From the NCBI GenBank assembly GCA_027364815.1, contig DAHXOQ010000016.1, positions 1 to 22,477 on the forward strand: a DNA stretch of 22,477 nt. The letters are read 5' to 3'. Of this stretch, positions 17,040 to 22,477 are shown in pieces (position 1 is the first letter of the stretch; every line of letters starts with the position of its first letter). The translations under genes were made by a program, and so were the position numbers. The DNA is from Acidobacteriaceae bacterium. GTDB taxonomy: Bacteria > Acidobacteriota > Terriglobia > Terriglobales > Acidobacteriaceae. The notes under the pieces are model-generated. The model was not told the origin of the DNA. It saw only the letters and a list, made by a program, of their open reading frames with translations, and searched no databases.

Positions 17040-18005
17040 TCAATAATACGCGGGCATAGTCTCAGCACCTGTCAATTCAAGTATTTGTTCATTCGCATTT
17101 GGGGAGTGGAGTCTGAGATGCATGACCGGACAATGCGATTCGGCAATGACGCGATGTGCAACGCTCGGACCCGTGAGCTGGGAGACCATCGAGGGACGGG
17201 GAGAACCGAGTATGACAAGATCCACCGACATCGATCTGGCTTCGTTCAAGATGGCCGTTGCTGGATCCCCTTCGCTGATAAGCAAGAATGGCTGGCGCCT
17301 GCGCATGGCCTCATCCGGTAGCAACGCGTATAGCATCTCTCTGGCTGTATCTCGGGCAAGTTTCGATTCCCGGCTGCTTGTGTCCGCATTTTCGAGAACG
17401 TGCAGTAAGGTAAGATGCGAATGGTTGAATTCTGCAAGCGTGTTCGCAAAGTTCGCAAGCAGCGAACTCTCCCTATGAATTGAGGTTGCCATAAGGATGC
17501 GCTCGAAGGGAGTGCCGCATGCCCGCTTCGGGATTACCTGCCTGCCGATAACGCAGACGGGAACCTCCAGTGTTGCTATCAATTCATCCACAACTGATCC
17601 TGCAATCAAGCGCGCGACACCGGAAGCATTTCTATCCGCAATGATGACTCTATCCACAGACCGCGAGTTCACGAGCCTGGGAATCTCCTCCTCGGCAAGC
17701 CCTGTGAGGACTATTGGGTCACATTCGATACCTTCCCGCATAAAATCCCTGGCTATATCGTCGAGCCTTGCCTTCGCGCTGCGAATGACGCTGCTTGGCG
17801 GAAGAACCGGAATTTCGCAGTTTGTCTCGGTCATCGAAGTTGAGCCAGGAATCAAGTGGACCAGCAAAACCCTGGCCCGTCCTGGCCGAGCCTGGTCGAT
17901 TGCGTGATTCATGAAGGTGTCCTCTTCAAGCAGATTGGTCGCAACGAGTATCGTCTCCGGATTACTCCAACGAATCATCTCACTTTGTGTCATCACACGC
18001 CTCAT
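17040..18005 (-). CDS. Universal stress protein with two Usp domains
   Basis: Cytoplasmic protein of 321 residues with two UspA-like domains (about 16-154 and 166-298). Each opens with the hydrophobic strand and Asp/Thr region ('ETILVATNL', 'FERILMATSI') and ends in 'PVCVIG' or 'CPVMHLR'. The G-2X-G-9X-G-S/T ATP motif is degenerate in both halves (second domain 'GSPRPSMVSQLTGPS'; the first keeps only 'GSV'), so ATP binding is doubtful. I kept the ATG at 18005, which has GAGGGGG close upstream; the ATG at 17993 would remove four residues. It is divergent from the secreted helical protein, with the P-type ATPase downstream on the same strand. Confidence 0.88.
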   Translation of the reverse strand: MRRVMTQSEMIRWSNPETILVATNLLEEDTFMNHAIDQARPGRARVLLVHLIPGSTSMTETNCEIPVLPPSSVIRSAKARLDDIARDFMREGIECDPIVLTGLAEEEIPRLVNSRSVDRVIIADRNASGVARLIAGSVVDELIATLEVPVCVIGRQVIPKRACGTPFERILMATSIHRESSLLANFANTLAEFNHSHLTLLHVLENADTSSRESKLARDTAREMLYALLPDEAMRRRQPFLLISEGDPATAILNEARSMSVDLVILGSPRPSMVSQLTGPSVAHRVIAESHCPVMHLRLHSPNANEQILELTGAETMPAYY

Positions 18006-18294
18006 AACCCCCTCTGCCTACTCTTACAATTTCGTTCCCGGGAGGATGACTCTGAATCTGCACTTGAATGGCCAAATGGAGTGCTTGTGTTTTGGCCTAT
18101 TTCAGCAATATCGATGAGGCATGCGGAAAGATCTGTCAAAGAATTAGGACGCAAAGTTAACAATATTTGGACATCGCAAACTAGTCGCGATAACGGCGTT
18201 ATTGAGTATCAAGACTTTACCCGGCGATGCCAGTTGGTCCGCAACGTGCTTCAGAGAACGTGTGCTGCACGATGCAAGCACAGAGAGGGGCACA
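18006..18294. promoter_or_regulatory. Divergent regulatory region rich in short dyads
   Basis: This gap separates the divergent double-Usp gene and the secreted helical-protein gene. It holds GGCCAAA-N14-TTTGGCC (18070-18097), ATCGC-N9-GCGAT (18173-18191), the 13-bp palindrome ATAACGGCGTTAT (18190-18202) and TTGA-N3-TCAA (18202-18212). The last three nearly touch, within 125 nt of the plus-strand start. None matches a full FNR or CRP consensus. No convincing -35/-10 pair was found. Confidence 0.35.
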
Positions 18295-18858
18295 ATGAAA
18301 ATTCAATCGATATATCGTTACTTCACCGGCCTCGCCGCCTTGGCGCTTGCTTTGACCGCAGGATCAATGGCCAGCTTCGGACAAACTCCCAGTTCTGAAA
18401 AGATCTCTGATCTCTTGTTGCAAGCTAAGCACAATGCCGTGCTTGCCGTGGACGATGCCGCGACACTTGAGTCTTACGCCATGTCCAACGTGAGCTGGCA
18501 ATCGCACGCCCGCGGACTTGAGAGGATCAAAAATCACATAAACGATCTTGGACGACTGAACAAGCAACTCAGCGACGCCCGTTCCGAAGGATCTGCATGG
18601 CAGCAAAACGCGATTGACAAGATTGATGTAAGCCTGCGGGAGATCGCGGACCTTCTTACCGTGACTATCAATCACATGAATGAAAACCCCACCCGCGTTC
18701 ACCTGCAAGCCTATCGCGATTACGTAAAGGCGAACAGCAAGTTGACAAGCAAAATCGCGAATATGATCGGCGACTTTGTCGACTATGAAGCAGCGAAGTC
18801 GAAAGCTGACGAGCTCGAACAAAAGCTGGAGATTCCCGCACCCGGGAGCGGCTTGTAG
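18295..18858 (+). CDS. Secreted all-helical protein of unknown function
   Basis: Protein of 187 residues. A Sec signal peptide covers about 1-29 (basic start, hydrophobic 'LAALALALTAGSMA', cleavage near 'ASFGQT'). The mature part is predicted to be almost entirely helical: charged heptad-like helices at about 34-60, 70-95, 103-127 and 135-177, with motifs 'NHINDLGRLNKQL' and 'DYEAAKSKADELEQKL'. No cysteine is present, and I recognise no domain. GAGAGGGG stands 4 nt before the ATG at 18295; an upstream in-frame TTG at 18202 was rejected because it would bury the signal peptide. It probably acts in the periplasm. Orientation shared with the triple-BON gene downstream suggests a joint cell-envelope stress role, by inference. 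Confidence 0.75.
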   Translation: MKIQSIYRYFTGLAALALALTAGSMASFGQTPSSEKISDLLLQAKHNAVLAVDDAATLESYAMSNVSWQSHARGLERIKNHINDLGRLNKQLSDARSEGSAWQQNAIDKIDVSLREIADLLTVTINHMNENPTRVHLQAYRDYVKANSKLTSKIANMIGDFVDYEAAKSKADELEQKLEIPAPGSGL

Positions 18859-18905
18859 AAATACTGTGAGTGCTGACATGTGATCTGGGTACGGCAGCTT
18901 CTGCT

Positions 18906-18934
18906 AGTGCGTCCCCACTTTAAGGAGACGCACT
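18906..18934 (+). terminator. Strong stem-loop between the helical-protein and BON genes
   Basis: AGTGCGTC (18906-18913) pairs perfectly with GACGCACT (18927-18934) around a 13-nt loop, 48 nt after the helical-protein stop. A G-T pair and one more pair extend the stem at its base. There is no T-run, so it may be an mRNA-stabilising or attenuating hairpin instead of an intrinsic terminator. Confidence 0.35.
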
Positions 18935-19053
18935 GGCGAGGCCAGGTTGAGACCGACTCTCTTCTCATACAGGGATATTGTGCGGCTTCATTTCTTACCC
19001 GGCCTTCATTGCTGGGAACCGGTTGATAACCAGAAGTGAAAAGGAGATTCTAA

Positions 19054-19851
19054 ATGAAAATTAACGTGCTCGGGATGAGTCTTTCAATTGCGTTCGTACT
19101 TCTGGCCACGCTTCCCCTTTGGTCGAATGCGCCCAGGTCTTACGCCAGTTTAGCCGGCCGCGAAGTCAGCGAACAGAGCGATAGCCAGATTCTGACTGAC
19201 ATCAATAGAGAATTAAACACGAATCGATTCAAAAACATTCAAGTCTCAGTTAACAATGGCGTGATCACCCTCGAAGGGAGCGTCGACCTGTTTGCCGACA
19301 AGGAAGCGGCCGAAAAGAAAGCTATCCATGTGAAGAAGGGCCTTGCGATACGGAACGTCATTCGCGTCGCGGGAGCCCAGATATCGGACGAGGAGCTTCA
19401 ATCAAAGCTCATGACGAAGCTTCAATATGATCGAGTTGGGTACGGGACTACAACCTTCAACGCAATCAGCGTCTCGGTCCGCAACGGAGTTGTAACACTC
19501 GGAGGACATGCCTACGGCCCTGTCGACAAATCTTCTGCACTCTCCGTCGCGAGTTACATGCCAGGCGTTCAGGATGTGATTGATGGAATCGAAGTCGACC
19601 CCGTTTCTCAAATGGACGACCGAATTCGACTGAATGTTGCGCGCCTCATCTACGGATATCCCGCACTGATGAGGTACTCCATCGATCCCGGCAGACCGAT
19701 CCGCATCTCTGTTCAGAATGGCCATGTGACCCTGTACGGAGTAGTGGATTCCAAGACAGATAGCGATATAGCGAACATTCGCGCCAACAGCGCACAAGGT
19801 GTCTACTCGGTCACCAACGAGTTGCAGGTTGAGAGAAAATGGTCGTCCTAG
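19054..19851 (+). CDS. Secreted protein with three BON domains
   Basis: Protein of 265 residues with an N-terminal signal peptide (about 1-31) and three BON (OsmY/nodulation) domains at about 43-107, 111-182 and 186-260. Each carries the core 'NGxxTLxG' strand: 'NNGVITLEGSV' (67-77), 'RNGVVTLGGHA' (143-153) and 'QNGHVTLYGVV' (221-231). BON domains are thought to bind phospholipid or envelope surfaces; OsmY is periplasmic and stress-induced. AAGGAG lies about 7 nt before the ATG. The upstream neighbour is the secreted helical protein (195-nt gap with a hairpin), and a good terminator follows at 19997. The third domain is the most diverged, with a longer loop before its core strand. Confidence 0.88.
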   Translation: MKINVLGMSLSIAFVLLATLPLWSNAPRSYASLAGREVSEQSDSQILTDINRELNTNRFKNIQVSVNNGVITLEGSVDLFADKEAAEKKAIHVKKGLAIRNVIRVAGAQISDEELQSKLMTKLQYDRVGYGTTTFNAISVSVRNGVVTLGGHAYGPVDKSSALSVASYMPGVQDVIDGIEVDPVSQMDDRIRLNVARLIYGYPALMRYSIDPGRPIRISVQNGHVTLYGVVDSKTDSDIANIRANSAQGVYSVTNELQVERKWSS

Positions 19852-19996
19852 CGCGACTAACGCCTATCTCACCAATCAATTCAATGAGTCCGATGCGCTC
19901 ATTTGACCTACATTGGCGCGAAACTCACGCTATCCTGCTAAGCAGCATCAAAATTTATGAGAGGTGCTGTAACCCCCATTGATAACCGGCCTCTTT

Positions 19997-20031
19997 ACGC
20001 TCCTTCCCGCACTCCGGGGCGGAGCGTTTTT
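19997..20031 (+). terminator. Rho-independent terminator after the BON gene
   Basis: ACGCTCC (19997-20003) pairs with GGAGCGT (20021-20027), with an inner CCCG/CGGG stem, and is followed directly by TTTTT (20027-20031). It reads in the plus direction, 145 nt after the BON stop and just before the convergent zinc-ribbon gene's end. Confidence 0.65.
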
Positions 20032-20043
20032 CTGCGCATGGGA

Positions 20044-20382
20044 TTAGCCCACATCCAGAAACTCCTCTTCAACTTGAGGCGTAGCGCAGACGCGGAAGGG
20101 GAATGGATTAACTGCATCCACCATTTGTGTTGCGGTGCGAGAGCCCACATAGGGCCGCATTTTTGCAAGTGACACGCCGCTGGGCGTCCAACGCGAGAGA
20201 ATGAAGTGCTGGTCACAATCGGGGCAAAGCCAAAAATATTTCATCGGCCGCATCGTGGCCTGAAACTCGTAATCCATGCTGTCGGCTGTTTGATCACGAG
20301 GAACTTCTAGTTGCATTAGCCAAATTGATCCACCCGGCTTATCGAATAGACCGCAATAGCAATCGGGGTTGGCGCAAATCAT
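20044..20382 (-). CDS. Small zinc-ribbon protein of unknown function
   Basis: Protein of 112 residues starting 'MICANPDCYC'. Cysteines C3 and C8 (with C10 nearby) and the knuckle C53-P-D-C56 in 'YFWLCPDCDQHFILSRW' look like a two-knuckle zinc ribbon; C99 is isolated. Between them is 'GGSIWLMQLEVPRDQ', a pattern I recall from short acidobacterial hypothetical proteins, without known function. The start was chosen at ATG 20382-20380 because a perfect AAAGGAGG lies 5 nt upstream; the frame stays open another 36 codons upstream but without a comparable site. It is on the same strand as the third Usp gene, 231 nt downstream of its annotated stop. Confidence 0.7.
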   Translation of the reverse strand: MICANPDCYCGLFDKPGGSIWLMQLEVPRDQTADSMDYEFQATMRPMKYFWLCPDCDQHFILSRWTPSGVSLAKMRPYVGSRTATQMVDAVNPFPFRVCATPQVEEEFLDVG

Positions 20383-20503
20383 AAGACCTCCTTTCGCTGA
20401 ACGACTTTCTGTGGTTGATTCAGCCTCAACCTGGTAAGTGTGTGGGTGCGACTCCGGGATCAACTGGGTCATGTTGATAGTCGGTTGCAACGGTTGGCTT
20501 AAC

Positions 20504-20522
20504 TGTGATCCTACGAGTCACA
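20504..20522. promoter_or_regulatory. TGTGA-N9-TCACA inverted repeat
   Basis: Two CRP-like half-sites face each other 122-140 nt upstream of the zinc-ribbon start. The spacer is 9 nt, while the CRP consensus has 6, so a classic Crp site is not supported. A related regulator, or chance, are the alternatives. Confidence 0.25.
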
Positions 20523-20548
20523 AAATCAAATCTGATATATCTGCTGAA

Positions 20549-20683
20549 TCAAACCTGCACAGGTGGATAACCATGGCCCGGCGTTTTCACAAACTCTTTC
20601 ACGGCCTTGGAGATCATGCGGATTTCGGCGTCATCGTGAATGAACTGCGCAATTTCAGGTGCTCTGCGGACCTGATCCGCTTT
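20549..20683 (-). other. Out-of-frame C-terminal tail of the third Usp gene
   Basis: A minus-strand frame with no start codon opens after TAG at 20686-20684 and ends at TGA 20551-20549. It reads like native protein: 'APEIAQFIHDDAEIRMI', then 'SKAVKEFVKTPGHGYPPVQV'. The in-frame Usp tail over the same DNA is basic and low in hydrophobic residues. Adding one A to the A-run at 20683-20681 would join the two frames and give a protein of about 220 residues. This is either a genuine 1-bp deletion or a sequence error. Confidence 0.6.
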
Positions 20684-21210
20684 CTAAGCGGCAAATCTTT
20701 TCCTTGAATAATCTTCCGAATCGAGGCGAACAGCTTTTCTACCGAATATGCCGTTACCTTACCTCCCTTGCACACAAGCGGGGAGATAGCCAGCACAGGA
20801 CAATCACATTTCCGCGTTAACTGCCTGACAAGCCGTTTCTGGTCCTGGTCGTTTGTAGACCTACTCAAAGGAATCACGATAACCGTCGCATTCACTTCGG
20901 CCGCTCTTCGCGGTATCACGCACTCGGGGCTGCCATACGATAAACAGCTTACCGCGCTTCTGTTCATTGCTCGTATCTTGTTTGCGAGCTTTTCGAATCT
21001 GTATTGACATCCCATTTGTCCATCAGGACTCGACGGCGCATGTTCCGGATCAATAACGTTCAGCAGCTGAAGTTGCGCGTCATACCTGTCAGCAATCTCG
21101 CAAGCCACGTCGAAGACATCCTGACTCCCGTTCATAAAATCAGCGACAAAGAGCAGCGTTTCGGATTTATGGCTGCTCAAAACAGGTTCCTTCTGCTGTT
21201 TGGTTTCCAT
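20614..21210 (-). CDS. Single-domain universal stress protein, probable C-terminal frameshift
   Basis: As read, 198 residues from ATG 21210-21208, chosen because AAGGAG lies 6 nt upstream; an ATG two codons earlier is too close to that site. One Usp-like domain covers about 17-145, from 'ETLLFVADFMNGSQDVFDVA' to 'CDCPVLAISP'. The ATP-binding glycine motif is absent ('PLSRSTNDQDQKRLVRQL' stands in its place), so this is a non-ATP-binding type or a diverged paralogue. A tail with 'SVEKLFASIRKIIQGKDLP' follows. After residue 176 the annotated tail looks non-native, and a better continuation exists in another frame (20549-20683). It is divergent from the Crp/Fnr gene. Confidence 0.75.
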   Translation of the reverse strand: METKQQKEPVLSSHKSETLLFVADFMNGSQDVFDVACEIADRYDAQLQLLNVIDPEHAPSSPDGQMGCQYRFEKLANKIRAMNRSAVSCLSYGSPECVIPRRAAEVNATVIVIPLSRSTNDQDQKRLVRQLTRKCDCPVLAISPLVCKGGKVTAYSVEKLFASIRKIIQGKDLPLRKRIRSAEHLKLRSSFTMTPKSA

Positions 21211-21874
21211 GTTCATCTCCTTATGGAACTGAGCGCATACGCCGCAGATAAATCGTCTACAGACTGCGAGATGCCTGGAGACGGCGAATTCAGCGGAATG
21301 CCGATTCAATTCTTTAAATGCACATGGGCTTCCAAAGTCCGCTTTAAAAACATCTATATATTTCTGATAGTTAAGGAAAATTGAATCATGGAATCTGGCT
21401 TCATTGTCCAAAAACCTTGACTGCGCGTTGAAAGCTTCGGACGTCCAATCAATTCCTCAAAGCTGTGTGCGCTGCCAGAGCTGCCAATGTTCAGCAGTTT
21501 AGCTGTGCCCTTCAGGTTGGCAATGCAAATGCTTATGAAAAAGGGTGTGTTGCGCTCGACAAGCGATAAGAGGGGAAAGGTGCATCTACGATCGTTACTC
21601 TACAGTTTCAGTTCGCTCGCCGCCTCGGCGTTGATCTTCGCCATGAATTCGCGGTTGTCGTCTGCGCAGTTTCAATCTTGAGTGCGTCAAATCTGACTTG
21701 GAATGTCGAATTCAAGCTTGTAGAAGCGGGAGATGATGCGGCGGAATCTTTTAAACCAATTATCGCCTGCGTTCAATAATTTTCGCGGGAAGCACCTTGA
21801 GCTTTATTGACGTTGCAAATGCTGTCAACAATTTACGCCGTTGCATGCGTTTTGCACGTTCGAAAGGAATCCAC
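21211..21874. other. Long divergent intergenic region with an interrupted reading frame
   Basis: This gap lies between the divergent third Usp gene and the Crp/Fnr gene. One plus-strand frame is open from 21432 to 21776 except for a single TAA at 21567-21569 (pieces such as 'ARAANVQQFSCALQVGNANA' and 'VEFKLVEAGDDAAESFKPII'). In-phase minus-strand frames are also protein-like ('REFMAKINAEAASELKL' before TAG at 21604-21602). The coding strand cannot be decided by eye. It may be a degenerated gene; no family was recognised. The last ~70 nt probably hold the Crp/Fnr promoter. Confidence 0.3.
21807..21835 (+). promoter_or_regulatory. Possible promoter and TTGAC dyad upstream of the Crp/Fnr gene
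   Basis: TTGACG (21807-21812) is a good -35 box, but the hexamer 17 nt later (AATTTA, 21830-21835) is a poor -10. TTGAC (21807-21811) and GTCAA (21824-21828) form an inverted repeat with a 12-nt spacer, overlapping the putative promoter, where an autoregulator could bind. The spacing does not fit FNR or CRP consensus. Confidence 0.3.
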
Positions 21875-22477
21875 ATGGCAACTTGCATCGCCACAGTCAA
21901 TAAAACGGCAATCAATACAAGGCCAGGCCGCCCGTTCGTTTTGCCACCACCAGCAAATCATAAGCCAACAGTCGCTTCGCAGGTGATTGGAGATCTGTCG
22001 GCACAGCCGGCTGCAATCGATCCTCAAGACCCGCTGATGGAGTTCATGGCTGGAAAATCGTTGCGCGAATACTCGACCGGTGAATCCATCTTTTCGCAGG
22101 GCGACGTGGCTGATTCCGTCTTCTATATTCTCCGTGGCCAGGTAAAGTTGACTGTGGTATCGAAGAATGGCAAGGTAGCCGTAATCGCATACCTTCCATC
22201 GGCCAGCTTCTTCGGTGAAGCCACCCTGGCAGGCGAGGAGCACCGCGTTGCCTCGGCGATGGCGCTTGAAGCCAGCACTATTGTTCGCATCGATAAGAGT
22301 GACATGCAGGATCTGCTCTATCGCGAGCCGCAGTTTACCGAGCAATTTCTACATCATATGCTCGCCCGCAACAACCGCATGCAGGCTGATCTCGTCGATC
22401 AACTTTTACACTCCTGCGAAAAACGCCTCGCACGACTCTTGATTATGATTGCTAAATCCGGCAACGCGACAAAGCCC
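21875..22477 (+). CDS. Crp/Fnr family transcriptional regulator, C-terminus beyond window edge
   Basis: 201 codons are visible from ATG 21875 (AAAGGA 6 nt upstream), running off the right edge. A proline-rich N-terminal extension of about 55 residues precedes the cyclic-nucleotide-binding beta-roll (about 58-145), which has 'GESIFSQGDVADSVFYILRG' and 'FFGEATLAG' (112-120). The dimerisation helix follows (about 150-180), then 'CEKRLARLLIMIA', which leads into the helix-turn-helix, itself outside the window. The N-terminus has only one cysteine (C4), so an FNR-type iron-sulfur cluster is not supported. An in-frame ATG at residue 55 would remove the extension but lacks an obvious ribosome site. 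It could control the neighbouring stress genes; that is inference. Confidence 0.9.
   Translation, partial: MATCIATVNKTAINTRPGRPFVLPPPANHKPTVASQVIGDLSAQPAAIDPQDPLMEFMAGKSLREYSTGESIFSQGDVADSVFYILRGQVKLTVVSKNGKVAVIAYLPSASFFGEATLAGEEHRVASAMALEASTIVRIDKSDMQDLLYREPQFTEQFLHHMLARNNRMQADLVDQLLHSCEKRLARLLIMIAKSGNATKP

Noticed and set aside
18202..18212. TTGA-N3-TCAA as an FNR box
   Set aside because: The FNR consensus needs TTGAT-N4-ATCAA; the spacing and outer bases do not fit.
17856..18398. Plus-strand frame of 180 codons across the divergent gap
   Set aside because: It starts inside the double-Usp gene, crosses the regulatory dyads and ends within the helical-protein gene; composition is not protein-like.
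21211..21411. 65-codon upstream extension of the third Usp gene to an ATG at 21411
   Set aside because: The ATG at 21210 has AAGGAG at ideal spacing and begins close to the Usp fold; the extension has no Usp-like character.
21833..22345. Minus-strand frame of 170 codons opposite the Crp/Fnr gene
   Set aside because: Antisense of a clear cyclic-nucleotide-binding domain; Cys/Trp/His-rich shadow.
1..22477. CRISPR arrays, tRNA/rRNA genes, insertion sequences, toxin-antitoxin or phage-defence genes
   Set aside because: Looked for on both strands; no repeat-spacer pattern, transposase motif, cloverleaf or defence-type domain was seen.

Overview
The window is about 50-55% GC and gene-dense. I read it as chromosomal DNA of an Acidobacteriota species, most likely class Terriglobia. 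That placement is inference from gene style: HAE1-type RND pumps with the TM4 'FSRLIDD' signature, a small membrane protein ending in 'FVRPPP', a short 'MICANPDC...WLCPDCDQHF' zinc-ribbon protein, and Usp/BON-rich stress loci. No rRNA, tRNA, CRISPR array, insertion sequence or phage gene was seen.

Region 1 (1-9436, minus strand) is an efflux and export locus. It starts with a small membrane protein behind a good sigma70-like promoter, followed by a 138-bp gap holding a perfect 9-bp inverted repeat. Then come seven genes that abut or overlap: RND adaptor, RND pump, TolC-like outer-membrane protein, LysR regulator, TSUP (TauE/SafE) anion exporter, DUF1634 membrane protein, and a tandem universal stress protein cut by the window edge. 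Junctions run from a 4-nt overlap to a 5-nt gap, so this is very probably one translationally coupled operon with its regulator inside it.

Region 2 (9437-10177) is a long non-genic stretch with promoter elements and possible decayed coding sequence. Region 3 (10178-13603, plus strand) is a complete dTDP-L-rhamnose operon, rfbB-rfbA-rfbC-rfbD, with 4-nt overlaps at every junction.

Region 4 (13766-22477) is a stress-type island. It holds an AI-2E family permease, a P1B-type ATPase without an N-terminal metal-binding domain, a double-Usp protein, a secreted helical protein of unknown function, a secreted triple-BON protein, a zinc-ribbon protein, a second Usp whose tail appears frameshifted, and a Crp/Fnr regulator cut by the right edge. 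Several Usp proteins, an ion-pumping ATPase and a Crp/Fnr regulator together resemble hypoxia/dormancy regulons such as the Dos regulon of mycobacteria. That parallel is an inference from gene content only.

I did not find a clearly new defence or mobile system. The points most worth checking are the pump-LysR-TSUP-DUF1634-Usp operon with its upstream dyad, the apparent 1-bp frameshift in the third Usp gene, and the paired uncharacterised secreted proteins of the stress island.
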